From: an uncultured Bacilli bacterium
GTDB taxonomy: Bacteria; Bacillota_I; Bacilli_A; RF39; UBA660
DNA: 49,118 nucleotides
Assembly (NCBI GenBank): GCA_944371525.1
Contig: CALVXP010000005.1
Location: 1-49,118, forward strand
Reading direction: 5' to 3'
Position numbers and translations under genes: made by a program. Under the pieces are notes generated by a model. It had not been told where the DNA came from and made no database searches. It saw only the letters and a list, made by a program, of their open reading frames with translations. Shown here piece after piece: positions 28,392 to 36,549 of the stretch (the stretch's first letter is position 1; each line of letters opens with the position of its first letter).

Positions 28392-29151
28392 GAATTTCAG
28401 CAATTTTATCAAATACTTCACTTGCATTTTTTTCATTTATTTCCGTATATCCAAGTTCTTTTAAAGCCATAACTTTGGCAGTATTTAATTCTTGAGTGCG
28501 ACTTAATTTTTCTTCATTTTTTCTAGCAAGTTCCATTTCCCAGCGTTTGTGTGATTCTGCTAATTTTGTTCTTGATGCACCACCGTTAGAATATAATGTC
28601 ATAGCAGAATATAATATACTTTCAAATACATATTGATGTTCTTCATCATAAGCAAAATCAAGTGGTTTAATATACCCTGCTGCCTTAGAAACATAACCTA
28701 AAATATACTTTAATTCTTTAGTATTACTCATTGCTTGTAAAAAATGATAAAAATAAGTCATTGTTGTTAATGAAGTTTTTGATTTATCTTCATTTAACAT
28801 TTCTTTTAATATGAATACAATATCACTAATAACCTCTTGTTCTTCTTTTTTTAACCCGTTTAATTCAATTATTTCATCTTTTTGTGTTGTAACTTTCTTT
28901 GAAGTAAATATTTTGTTTCCAACTTCTTCTATATATTCAGTTGTAAGTTCTATATCAATAATCTCTTGTTCAGATTTTACATTTAATAATTTATACAATA
29001 ATTGACATTTTTCATTAGGTACATTAGATAAATCTTCACCATCTAAATAGTTATATACCATTTGTCTAGATACCCCTAAATACTTAGCTAAATTAACTTT
29101 AGAAATATTGGCTTTCTTTAATATTGCATTTATTTTCTCCACTACATTCAT
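28372..29151 (-). CDS. XRE-like helix-turn-helix regulator with unknown C-terminal domain
   Basis: The 259-residue protein has an N-terminal Cro/CI-type HTH (about residues 8-35: NISKVNLAKYLGVSRQMVYNYL). A helical, charged region follows, with a C-terminal coiled-coil-like segment (SHKRWEMELARKNEEKLSRTQEL). The C-terminal part is not recognised. AGGAGG precedes the ATG and a TTGACA-type promoter lies directly upstream, so it is probably well expressed and monocistronic. As nearest gene to the dif-like site it could have a terminus-related role, but nothing in the sequence proves that. Confidence 0.75.
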   Translation of the reverse strand: MNVVEKINAILKKANISKVNLAKYLGVSRQMVYNYLDGEDLSNVPNEKCQLLYKLLNVKSEQEIIDIELTTEYIEEVGNKIFTSKKVTTQKDEIIELNGLKKEEQEVISDIVFILKEMLNEDKSKTSLTTMTYFYHFLQAMSNTKELKYILGYVSKAAGYIKPLDFAYDEEHQYVFESILYSAMTLYSNGGASRTKLAESHKRWEMELARKNEEKLSRTQELNTAKVMALKELGYTEINEKNASEVFDKIAEIQSRNLY

Positions 29152-29172
29152 TATTGTATTCCTCCTATTAAT

Positions 29173-29200
29173 ATTTTATCATTTATTTAAATTATGTCAA
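29173..29200 (-). promoter_or_regulatory. Promoter of the HTH regulator
   Basis: On the - strand, perfect TTGACA (29200-29195), 16-base spacer, TAAAAT (29178-29173), then AGGAGG. It lies immediately after the mnmA stop codon. Confidence 0.75.
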
Positions 29201-29205
29201 GTAAC

Positions 29206-30282
29206 CTAAAATACTTTTTCGATAATACCGCCACCTAGACATAAATCGCCATCATATAGTACACAAAATTGTCCTGGTGTTACTGCTTTAGCATTATCAT
29301 AAGTAACCTTAATTTTGTTATTTTCTAAGTATTCAACATGACATTTTATATCAGGTTGACGATATCTAAATTTACAAGTACAATCAGTAATTCTTTTATT
29401 TGTTAAGAAATTAAAATCTTCAATTATTGCTTCTTTAGAGTATAAATATTTGTTTTCATCTCCCGTAGCAATATATAAAATATTATTTTCTAAATCTTTT
29501 TTTGCAACATAAGACTTATCTTTAAATCCTCCTAGATTAAGTCCCCTTCTCTGCCCTAAAGTATAGTACATTAGCCCTATATGCTCCCCTACTACCTCGT
29601 TTGTTTCAATGTTAACAATTTTTCCAGGTATGTTAGGTAAGTAATTTTCTAAAAATTTTGTAAAGTTTCTTTCGCCAATAAAGCATATTCCGGTAGAATC
29701 TTTTTTCTTAGCAGTTATAAGTCCTTTATCACTTGCAATATTCCTAATTTCTGGTTTTGTTAAATCTTGTAAAGGGAAAATAACATCTTTAAATATATCT
29801 TTATTTACATAGGCAAGAAAATAACTTTGATCTTTATTCTTGTCACTTGCTTTGTAAAGCTGTCCATCTATTACTTTAGCATAATGCCCAGTAGCAATAT
29901 AATCTGCTCCTAGCTTTTTAGCCTCTTTTACAAATAAATCAAATTTAATATATTTATTACACATAACATCAGGATTAGGAGTTCTTCCTTTTTTTAATTC
30001 ATCTAGAAAATAAGTAAAAACATAATCCCAATATTCTTTTACAAAATCAATTCTATGTAAAGGTATGTCTAGTTTTTTACATACTTCCAAAGCATCATTA
30101 TAATCCTTTTCTTGGGGACATATATCGTTATTTAAATCTGGATTACCTAAATAATCATTATTAATAGAACTATCCCAATTTCGCATAAATAATCCAATTA
30201 CATCATAGCCTTGTTCTTTTAATAAAAGAGCTGCAACAGAACTATCTACACCCCCTGATATTCCAATTACTACTTTCTTCAT
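29206..30282 (-). CDS. mnmA: tRNA 2-thiouridylase MnmA
   Basis: Thiolates U34 of Lys, Glu and Gln tRNAs. The 358-residue protein has the PP-loop GISGGVDSS at the N-terminus. The first catalytic Cys is in PNPDVMCNKYIKF and the second in GICFIGERNF. The typical TLGQRRGLNLGG segment and a C-terminal β-barrel (VTPGQFCVLYDGDLCLGGGII) follow. Complete and of normal length. The sulfur-donating cysteine desulfurase gene, often adjacent, is not here. GAAGGTG precedes the ATG. Confidence 0.97.
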   Translation of the reverse strand: MKKVVIGISGGVDSSVAALLLKEQGYDVIGLFMRNWDSSINNDYLGNPDLNNDICPQEKDYNDALEVCKKLDIPLHRIDFVKEYWDYVFTYFLDELKKGRTPNPDVMCNKYIKFDLFVKEAKKLGADYIATGHYAKVIDGQLYKASDKNKDQSYFLAYVNKDIFKDVIFPLQDLTKPEIRNIASDKGLITAKKKDSTGICFIGERNFTKFLENYLPNIPGKIVNIETNEVVGEHIGLMYYTLGQRRGLNLGGFKDKSYVAKKDLENNILYIATGDENKYLYSKEAIIEDFNFLTNKRITDCTCKFRYRQPDIKCHVEYLENNKIKVTYDNAKAVTPGQFCVLYDGDLCLGGGIIEKVF

Positions 30283-30347
30283 ATATACACCTTCGTTCTA
30301 TATAATTTTATCATATTTTTACAAAGAAAAAAATACATTATGTGTTA

Positions 30348-30977
30348 TTATATAAATAATTTTATTACTAATTTCATAAGAGCTGGTAATAAATATGCTT
30401 CTGATAAAGAAGATAACAATGAAATAATAATAGTAAATATATAAATTATTGTATATTTTTTTAGCATGTTTCGCATATTGTTATTCTTTTTACCCATAAT
30501 ATACTCAAATAATTTTACTGTAAACATTATACTATATATACCTAATATTATTATACAAAAGATATTTAATAATTGATGTGGAAATATATATATAAATACT
30601 CCAATTATACCTTTAAAGCCATAACAACTAAATATAGAAGCAATTGAAAAGCCTAATAAGAATCCTTTTAAGTAAACTAAGAAAATATTAATAAATATTC
30701 CAATAATACTCATTCCAAGTATCCATATTAAAGTAATATATATCATATTAGTAATAATACTATTTTTAAATGCTAGTCCACTATTAATATTTGATGTGTC
30801 AATATTTGTAAAAAATGTCTGTATTTGATTAAGTACACTTGTTTTATCGGTTTCGTTTAGTACCATTAAAAATATTGATCCAGATATTAATCCAAGTATC
30901 AAAATTGTTATTATAAAGTAGTTAATTTTTTTGCTAGGTAAAATAATATTTTTAATCTTTGTTAATTTCTTATCCAT
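30348..30977 (-). CDS. spoIIM: Stage II sporulation protein M (SpoIIM) family membrane protein
   Basis: The 209-residue integral membrane protein has about five hydrophobic segments and the SpoIIM/DUF95 layout: long first loop, then LKGFLLGFSIASIF, FIYIFPHQLLNIFCIIILG and a C-terminal segment. In B. subtilis SpoIIM works with SpoIID and SpoIIP in engulfment; those genes are not in the window. ATG 30977 has a GTGGTGA site and is preferred to the GTG four codons upstream. DUF95 proteins also occur in non-spore-formers, so a sporulation role is inferred. Confidence 0.75.
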   Translation of the reverse strand: MDKKLTKIKNIILPSKKINYFIITILILGLISGSIFLMVLNETDKTSVLNQIQTFFTNIDTSNINSGLAFKNSIITNMIYITLIWILGMSIIGIFINIFLVYLKGFLLGFSIASIFSCYGFKGIIGVFIYIFPHQLLNIFCIIILGIYSIMFTVKLFEYIMGKKNNNMRNMLKKYTIIYIFTIIISLLSSLSEAYLLPALMKLVIKLFI

Positions 30978-31009
30978 TGTTATCACCACTAAATTATATT
31001 TAATTAGTA

Positions 31010-31038
31010 TTGATATTATTACTAAAATTTTGTATAAT
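31010..31038 (+). promoter_or_regulatory. Strong promoter of the 45-residue microprotein
   Basis: TTGATA at 31010-31015, 17-base spacer, TATAAT at 31033-31038. GAGGTG and ATG follow. One of the closest matches to consensus in the window. Confidence 0.8.
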
Positions 31039-31055
31039 TAAATACGAGGTGTAAC

Positions 31056-31193
31056 ATGAAAGAAGTTAATAAAGATAAGAAAAAGAAAAAGAATAAAAAG
31101 AAAATTAAAAATTTAGGTACTAAAATTGTTGCTATAATTATGTTACTATTAATGGTTTTATCAGTGGTAGCAGGTATTGTAGCTTACATTTAA
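31056..31193 (+). CDS. 45-residue Lys-rich single-pass membrane microprotein
   Basis: The reading frame encodes MKEVNKDKKKKKN…, with 12 Lys in the first 18 residues, followed by one hydrophobic helix (about residues 23-45) that reaches the C-terminus. It has its own near-consensus promoter, a GAGGTG site at 31046-31051 and an excellent terminator, so it is very probably a real gene. The basic N-terminus should stay inside the cell. It resembles in layout, but is not assigned to, small Firmicutes families such as DUF4044. It is divergent from spoIIM. Confidence 0.7.
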   Translation: MKEVNKDKKKKKNKKKIKNLGTKIVAIIMLLLMVLSVVAGIVAYI

Positions 31194-31231
31194 AATAGGA
31201 AGATTAATAATTAGTCTTCCTATTTTGTTTT
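31192..31231 (+). terminator. Terminator of the microprotein gene
   Basis: AAAATAGGAAGA pairs with TCTTCCTATTTT (12 bp), then GTTTT. The strongest hairpin in the window. Confidence 0.9.
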
Positions 31232-31276
31232 AAGTTAATAATTATGTATTAATATCTTTTACATATAATAAATAAT

Positions 31277-31698
31277 TTAAATATTCTTTAATATTTCAAT
31301 TATTATAAATATTGTTCTGTATTTAAAATCATAGGCTTTTGCCTTAGATACTATTAAATCCTTATGGAAATGAGAATTTCTTACATCTTTTACCCACATT
31401 TCTAAATTTTCAACAAATGTATTTTTATCTGTTTGGTTATTTATAATTTTATCTTCTCTTTTTATATATTTTATCATTTCTCCAAGAGTAATTTCATTAT
31501 CGTTATTATCTAATAAGTTTATTTTTTTTCCTGTAACAGAATATGGTTTTTTTAAATTAATCCCATTGTTTGTCAATTGTTGATATTTATCTCTAATTTT
31601 TCTGTATAACAAAAGTTCTACTGCTTTAAAATAATTTGCAACAATAGGTGTGTAATCTATACCATTTTTATCTAATTCTATCAAATATTTTTTTCCAT
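31277..31698 (-). pseudogene. HEPN-like protein, frameshifted near its start
   Basis: The open frame 31277-31684 encodes about 135 helical residues with VRNSHFHKD near residues 101-109. This has the R-x4-H arrangement of HEPN ribonuclease and RNA-binding domains. Its only in-frame start is a TTG without a ribosome site. A strong GGAGGA with ATG at 31698 (and TGaTATAAT at 31725-31720) lies just upstream in another frame. From that ATG the reading is M-E-K-N-I-stop. Adding one A to the A7 run (T7 on the + strand, 31688-31694) gives M-E-K-K-Y-L-I-E-L-D, joining the HEPN frame for a 140-residue protein. So it is broken, slippage-controlled or mis-assembled, just like the SUKH gene at 11469. The HEPN assignment rests on one motif. 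Confidence 0.5.
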
Positions 31699-31785
31699 AA
31701 TTTCCTCCATTTTTAAAATATTATATCATAAAATTTTAGATAATTTTAATACACATTTAATACAATTCAAATTTTTATATAAATA

Positions 31786-31810
31786 AAGACAGAATAAAAA
31801 ATCCTGTCTT
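31786..31810 (-). terminator. Probable terminator of spoIVB
   Basis: On the - strand AAGACAG pairs with CTGTCTT around an AT-rich loop. A weak T-rich stretch follows. Confidence 0.55.
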
Positions 31811-31825
31811 ATAAACTTAAAATAA

Positions 31826-32821
31826 TTAATTTTCTGCTTCTTCTAACATATTTACTATAAATATACCATATCCTCTTTTAGGATTATCCACTACTACATG
31901 AGTAACTGCTCCAATAATATATTCACCTTGAATAATAGGGCTTCCACTCATTCCTTGAACAATACCACCAGTTTTTTCTAATAATTCTGAATCAGTAATT
32001 TCAAAAAGAATATTTTTTGTTTCTTTGTATTCTTTACTAACAGATATTATATTAATATCATACTCTTTTACTTCTTCTCCGCTTAAAACTGTAAAAATTT
32101 TAGCACTTCCTGTTTTAATTTGAGAAGGTTCTGCTACTTTATATAATTTTTTGTCTGGTAATGTATCCGTATACCTTCCGAATATTCCGGAACTTGTATT
32201 TTCTTTTACATCACCATAAACAATAGATGAATCATATCTTGCATTTTTTTCACCAGGTTTTCCATCATCACTTGGAGTTATACTAGTAACAGTTGAATTA
32301 TATATTTTACCATCTTTTATTTCTAGTTTTTGTCCAGTAGATTTTTCAATTATTTCGTGTCCTAAAGCACCATATAATTTAGTATTAGGATCAATAAATG
32401 ATAAAGTACCTACTCCTGTTATAGAATCTTTTACATATAATCCTGTTTTATAAACATCATTACTATCTTTAATTAATTTTAAAGTAGTAGAATAAGTTTT
32501 ACTTCCCCTTAAATAATTGACACTAACAGAACTTACATCATTTAATTTATCTATTTCTGTTAACATTTCTTCAATAGTTGCTACTTTACTATTGTTAATG
32601 GAAGTTATAATGTCTCCAATGTGTAAATTTGCTTCTTCAGCAGGATTTTTACCATCTACTTCATAAGTACCTACTATAATTATTCCTTTTGAATTAAGTT
32701 CAATACCGATATTTTCTCCGCCTGCAATAATATACTCTGAGTAAGCAAGAATTTGTGTTGGTAGTAACAGTGAAACAGTTAAAATAAGCAGAATGCTGTT
32801 TTTTAATTTTTTAAAAAACAT
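31826..32821 (-). CDS. spoIVB: SpoIVB-type serine peptidase (S55) with PDZ domain
   Basis: The 331-residue protein has an N-terminal signal/anchor (about residues 8-27), a PDZ domain (about residues 45-120, with NPAEEANLHIGDIITSINN) and an S55 peptidase domain. Catalytic His is in GALGHEI and Ser in GGIVQGMSGSPIIQ. In B. subtilis SpoIVB is made in the forespore and cleaves SpoIVFA to trigger pro-sigma-K processing. ATG 32821 has AAGGAG; upstream in-frame codons do not. The usual neighbours recN and spo0A are absent. This is the best single indicator of sporulation ancestry, though related S55 proteins may have other targets. Confidence 0.88.
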   Translation of the reverse strand: MFFKKLKNSILLILTVSLLLPTQILAYSEYIIAGGENIGIELNSKGIIIVGTYEVDGKNPAEEANLHIGDIITSINNSKVATIEEMLTEIDKLNDVSSVSVNYLRGSKTYSTTLKLIKDSNDVYKTGLYVKDSITGVGTLSFIDPNTKLYGALGHEIIEKSTGQKLEIKDGKIYNSTVTSITPSDDGKPGEKNARYDSSIVYGDVKENTSSGIFGRYTDTLPDKKLYKVAEPSQIKTGSAKIFTVLSGEEVKEYDINIISVSKEYKETKNILFEITDSELLEKTGGIVQGMSGSPIIQGEYIIGAVTHVVVDNPKRGYGIFIVNMLEEAEN

Positions 32822-32953
32822 AAAAACATCTCCTTTTAGTAGCTTTTTATTCACAGACTACATTATTATAATGTGACCAAAAATTATATTTATAAGAGAA
32901 AAAAACTACCATTTTTTTGTCGTTTTTACATATATTTAATTAGGTGAAACTTT

Positions 32954-33694
32954 ATGAATAACTTTTTATTTCCATTTATTTTAACTTCTTTTGCAGCATT
33001 TTCAACAATGCTTGGAACAATACTTATTTTTTTAAAATTTAAAAATTATAATAAATTAATAGTAGCTTCTCTTAGCTTTGCATCAGGAGTAATGATTACT
33101 GTTTCTATTACTGATTTAATTCCTGAATCTCTTTTATTAATGAAAGAAAATAATAACGATTTTATAAGTGTTATTTTATGTATTATATCTATTATATTGG
33201 GAATAATAATATCGATGATATTAAATTATTATTTACCTGATAATAGTAATAATACTTTATATAAAGTAGGAATAATTTCAATGTTAGCAATTATTTTACA
33301 TAATATACCAGAAGGAATTATTACATTTATTACAGCATCTTCAAATATGACTTTAGGGATTAGTTTAGCTATTGCTATTGCTCTTCATAATATACCAGAA
33401 GGGATTAGTATATCAGTTCCAATATATTATTCTACAAAAAGTAAAATTAAAGCATTATCTTATACATTTATATCTGCAATATCAGAATTATTTGGAGCTT
33501 TTATAACATTTTTATTTTTAAAAAATTTTATTAATAATACTATTATAGGTATATTATTTGCAATAGTAGCAGGTATTATGTTAAATATTTCATTATGTAA
33601 ATTATTACCAACTGCTAAAAGTTATAATTATAAAAATACATTATTAATATTTTTTATAATAGGAATAATATTTATATTAATAAAGTTTCTGTAA
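32954..33694 (+). CDS. ZIP-family divalent metal transporter (ZupT/GufA-like)
   Basis: The 246-residue protein has about eight membrane segments. Metal-binding motif HNIPEG occurs twice, at about residues 116-121 and 147-152 (HNIPEGIITF and HNIPEGISIS), as in ZIP transporters that import Zn2+, Fe2+ or Mn2+. AGGTG precedes the ATG. It is divergent from spoIVB and oriented against the predicted fork direction. Metal specificity cannot be read from the sequence. Confidence 0.92.
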   Translation: MNNFLFPFILTSFAAFSTMLGTILIFLKFKNYNKLIVASLSFASGVMITVSITDLIPESLLLMKENNNDFISVILCIISIILGIIISMILNYYLPDNSNNTLYKVGIISMLAIILHNIPEGIITFITASSNMTLGISLAIAIALHNIPEGISISVPIYYSTKSKIKALSYTFISAISELFGAFITFLFLKNFINNTIIGILFAIVAGIMLNISLCKLLPTAKSYNYKNTLLIFFIIGIIFILIKFL

Positions 33695-33710
33695 AATAAA
33701 TAAAAAATTA

Positions 33711-33739
33711 ATGACAAGTGTAAAATAATTTGATATAAT
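33711..33739 (+). promoter_or_regulatory. Promoter of the C-terminally anchored protein gene
   Basis: ATGACA at 33711-33716, 17-base spacer, TATAAT at 33734-33739 with an extended TG. GGAAGGG and ATG 33769 follow. Confidence 0.7.
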
Positions 33740-33768
33740 TAATTTATATAATAGGAAGGGAAGTAAAT

Positions 33769-34515
33769 ATGAACACAACATTATTTATGTCTTTAGATAA
33801 ACATCAAATCTATTTAGTTAGCGAAGGAACAATTTCGTTTTTTATTGCAGTTCCAAGTAAAGAATTTAATAAAACTAATATTTCTATTGAATTACGTGGT
33901 GACTATGAATCTTTTAATGTTAATACTAATGATTTAGAATATGTAAAAGCATTAGTTAAAGATATATATAGTAAAATAGATAATTATAATATTAGTTTAG
34001 TTATACCTATTACTGAAAATGATGAATTAAAAGATGTTAGAACTAATGCTAATGACATTACTTATGACAAGTTAAATAATGTAATTGGAGGAATAATTAA
34101 TAAAGCATATATATTACTTACAGAAAATGGAATAACCGTAGATAGTAAAATAATTATAATAAATAATGAAAAATATAAAAGCTTTATTAGTTGGTTTTTA
34201 GATAAATATCAAGATAGGTGTGAATATAAATCATTTTTAGAACTTATAACTATTACTAATAACGATAGTATTTCTTTAAATAAGATAGAAATGACAGACA
34301 TTAACTTTGTTATTGGTAAAGATGAAAAAGAACAAAAACCTAAAGAAGATTTAAATACTTTAGAAGTTGATCCAAATATTATTATTGATGAAGTAGACCT
34401 TCCTACTAATTATATAAAAAGAAAAGAAGAAACACAACTTGGATATGTATCTTATTGTTTATTAGGAATAATGTCCGTTATTATTTCATTAGTATTATTA
34501 TATGTACTATTATAA
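33769..34515 (+). CDS. C-terminally membrane-anchored protein of unknown function
   Basis: The 248-residue protein has no signal peptide. It has a mixed α/β cytosolic domain (residues 1-180), an acidic linker rich in Glu, Pro and Asp (about residues 183-220) and a single C-terminal hydrophobic helix (about residues 228-248). A tail-anchored topology with the domain in the cytoplasm is most likely. No motif is recognised. It has its own promoter and terminator. Confidence 0.65.
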   Translation: MNTTLFMSLDKHQIYLVSEGTISFFIAVPSKEFNKTNISIELRGDYESFNVNTNDLEYVKALVKDIYSKIDNYNISLVIPITENDELKDVRTNANDITYDKLNNVIGGIINKAYILLTENGITVDSKIIIINNEKYKSFISWFLDKYQDRCEYKSFLELITITNNDSISLNKIEMTDINFVIGKDEKEQKPKEDLNTLEVDPNIIIDEVDLPTNYIKRKEETQLGYVSYCLLGIMSVIISLVLLYVLL

Positions 34516-34538
34516 CTAACATATGTTAGTTTTTTTTA
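34514..34538 (+). terminator. Terminator between the tail-anchored gene and xseB
   Basis: AACTAAC-ATAT-GTTAGTT palindrome followed by eight or more T. Confidence 0.85.
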
Positions 34539-34551
34539 TAAAAAAAAGAAT

Positions 34552-34776
34552 TTATTCTTCTACATTAAATTCTTCTAATTTACCATTTTCTAACATTATT
34601 TTATTTACTTTATCTGATACTTCATTTAATTTATCTGAACATTCTTTAGCAAGTTTCATAGCCGTAGTATATTTATCAATGGCGTCGTCTAAACTTACTT
34701 CTCCATTTTCAAGTTCTGTTACTATTTTTTCAAGTTCTCTTATTTTATCTTCAAATTTCATTTCTTTTTCTTTCAT
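34552..34776 (-). CDS. xseB: Exodeoxyribonuclease VII small subunit
   Basis: The 74-residue helical protein matches XseB (FEDKIRELEKIVTELENGEVSLDDAIDKYTTAMKLAKECSDKL). It binds XseA in the single-strand exonuclease VII complex. The start is three bases after the xseA stop, and its AGGAG site is inside the end of xseA, so the subunits are translationally coupled. Confidence 0.95.
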   Translation of the reverse strand: MKEKEMKFEDKIRELEKIVTELENGEVSLDDAIDKYTTAMKLAKECSDKLNEVSDKVNKIMLENGKLEEFNVEE

Positions 34777-34779
34777 ATT

Positions 34780-36045
34780 TTATTCTCCTACTTTGATTAC
34801 TTTTGCATCTATTGTACCATCAGATACATTTATTTTAATTTCATCATCTTTATTTAAATTATTTATTGAGGATATAACACTATCTTCTTTTTTTATTATA
34901 GCATATCCTCTTTTTAAAGTATTCATTGGATTTAATACTTCTAATTTTCCAATAATATTATCTAAATTTTGCTTTTTAAATTTATAAATAATTTCGGGAT
35001 TATTAAATACATAACTATTTTGATATTTAAATAATTCTACTTTAGAGTTATCAATAAATACTTTTATTATTCTATTAATTTTATCAATTAAATTGTCTAA
35101 ATTTTGTTCTTTTACTTCATATATAGCAGTAGGTCTTTTTAAAACAAAACTATCTTCTAGCTTATGAAGTTTTAATCTATTATTTTCGATTATATTTAAT
35201 AGAGTGTTATAACTTCTAGTTTTAGCAGTATCTAAATATGTGATTATTGTATTAATATCTGGAACTGCTAATTCTGCTGCTGCAGTTGGAGTTGGCGCTC
35301 TTAGGTCCGCAACAAAATCAGCAATTGTAAAATCTATTTCATGACCTACGGCACTAATTACAGGAACCTTAGAGTTATATATAGCTCTTGCTACTATTTC
35401 TTCATTAAAAGGCCATAAATCTTCGATAGAGCCTCCTCCCCTACCTACAATCAATGTATCTATATCATAAGTATTTGCTATCTCTATTTTTTTTACAATA
35501 TCAGAAGCAGCATCACTTCCTTGAACAAGTGAAGGAAACAATATTGTTTCACATACAGGATATCTTCTTTTAATAGTAGTTAATATATCTCTAATCGCTG
35601 CTCCAGTTGATGCTGTAACAATACCTATTTTTCTTGGAATTCTTCTAATAGGTCTTTTATGTTCTTTATTAAAAAGCCCTTCTTTAGATAATTTTTCTTT
35701 TAATTGTTCAAATGCTACATAAAGGTTTCCTATACCATCTTCAAGCATATCTTCAACATATATTTGATAGCCACCGGTTGCTTCATATATAGTTACTCTT
35801 CCTGTTACTAATACTTTCATCCCATCAACTGGTGTAAATTTTAAAATTCTAGTGTTTGATGCAAACATTACTGCACTTATTCTAGAAGTTTCATCTTTTA
35901 AAGTAAAATAAAAGTGACCTCTAGTATGTGCTTTAAAGTTTGATATCTCTCCTTTTATATAAACTTTTCTTAAGTTTTCATCACTTTCAAATTTACCTTT
36001 TAGATATCTTGATAATTCAGTAATTGTTATATAATTATTCTCCAT
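34780..36045 (-). CDS. xseA: Exodeoxyribonuclease VII large subunit
   Basis: The 421-residue catalytic subunit degrades single-stranded DNA from both ends. It has an N-terminal OB fold (VYIKGEISNFKAHTRGHFYFTLKDE, about residues 24-48), a catalytic core (IGIVTASTGAAIRDILTTIKRRYP; LIVGRGGGSIEDLWPFNEE; PVISAVGHEIDFTIADFVADLRAPTPTAAAE) and a long C-terminal coiled coil. Complete. The start overlaps the end of nusB by 11 bases. Confidence 0.96.
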   Translation of the reverse strand: MENNYITITELSRYLKGKFESDENLRKVYIKGEISNFKAHTRGHFYFTLKDETSRISAVMFASNTRILKFTPVDGMKVLVTGRVTIYEATGGYQIYVEDMLEDGIGNLYVAFEQLKEKLSKEGLFNKEHKRPIRRIPRKIGIVTASTGAAIRDILTTIKRRYPVCETILFPSLVQGSDAASDIVKKIEIANTYDIDTLIVGRGGGSIEDLWPFNEEIVARAIYNSKVPVISAVGHEIDFTIADFVADLRAPTPTAAAELAVPDINTIITYLDTAKTRSYNTLLNIIENNRLKLHKLEDSFVLKRPTAIYEVKEQNLDNLIDKINRIIKVFIDNSKVELFKYQNSYVFNNPEIIYKFKKQNLDNIIGKLEVLNPMNTLKRGYAIIKKEDSVISSINNLNKDDEIKINVSDGTIDAKVIKVGE

Positions 36046-36448
36046 CTTTTACCTCATTATGATATACATTATCAAGGACACCATTAATTATTTTACTAAC
36101 CTGTTCATCAGAATACTTTTTAGATAAATTAACTGCTTCATTAATAATAATAGGTCCTTCTATATCAGTATTCATAAGTTCGTATATACCTAACATAATG
36201 ATAGATTGATCAGTTAAACCTAATCTATTCATTGGCCAGCTACCTAAGTATTTATTAGCAATTTCTATTAGTTTATCTTTATTGTTTAGAATTTCTTTTA
36301 ATGTTTTATAAATATATTCATTAAGTTCTTCTAATTCATTAATTATCATATCATCTATATCATAACTAATATTATTTTTTTCGTATAATAAAGTTTGATA
36401 TAATAAAATCATAATTTTTTCTCTTGATTCAGTTCTATTTAATGCCAT
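36035..36448 (-). CDS. nusB: Transcription antitermination factor NusB
   Basis: The 137-residue all-helical protein fits NusB (NRTESREKIMILLYQTLLYE at the start; ILGIYELMNTDIEGPIIINEAVNLSKKYSDEQVSKIINGVLDNV at the end). It binds boxA RNA with S10 in rRNA antitermination. ATG 36448 has GGAAGGTGA; an in-frame ATG five codons upstream lies within that site. nusB-xseA-xseB is a conserved Firmicutes order. Confidence 0.93.
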   Translation of the reverse strand: MALNRTESREKIMILLYQTLLYEKNNISYDIDDMIINELEELNEYIYKTLKEILNNKDKLIEIANKYLGSWPMNRLGLTDQSIIMLGIYELMNTDIEGPIIINEAVNLSKKYSDEQVSKIINGVLDNVYHNEVKDGE

Positions 36449-36466
36449 AAAATCACCTTCCATATT

Positions 36467-36495
36467 AGAATACCATAAAATTAACTTTTTTTAAA
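36467..36495 (-). promoter_or_regulatory. Promoter of nusB-xseA-xseB
   Basis: On the - strand TTTAAA (36495-36490), 17-base spacer, TATTCT (36472-36467) with an extended TG. Confidence 0.5.
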
Positions 36496-36500
36496 GTACT

Positions 36501-36537
36501 AAAAAAAAGAAAGTATATTTTACATTAACTTTACTTT
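36501..36537 (-). terminator. Possible terminator of the radical SAM gene
   Basis: On the - strand AAAGTA pairs with TACTTT across an AT-rich loop, followed by a C and eight T. The short stem makes it weak. Confidence 0.45.
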
Positions 36538-36549
36538 ATTATTATTATT

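Noticed and set aside
34523-34987. 154-codon frame on + across xseB and xseA
   Set aside because: It is the reverse-strand shadow of two well-recognised genes and is rich in Ser/Phe as expected from antisense frames.
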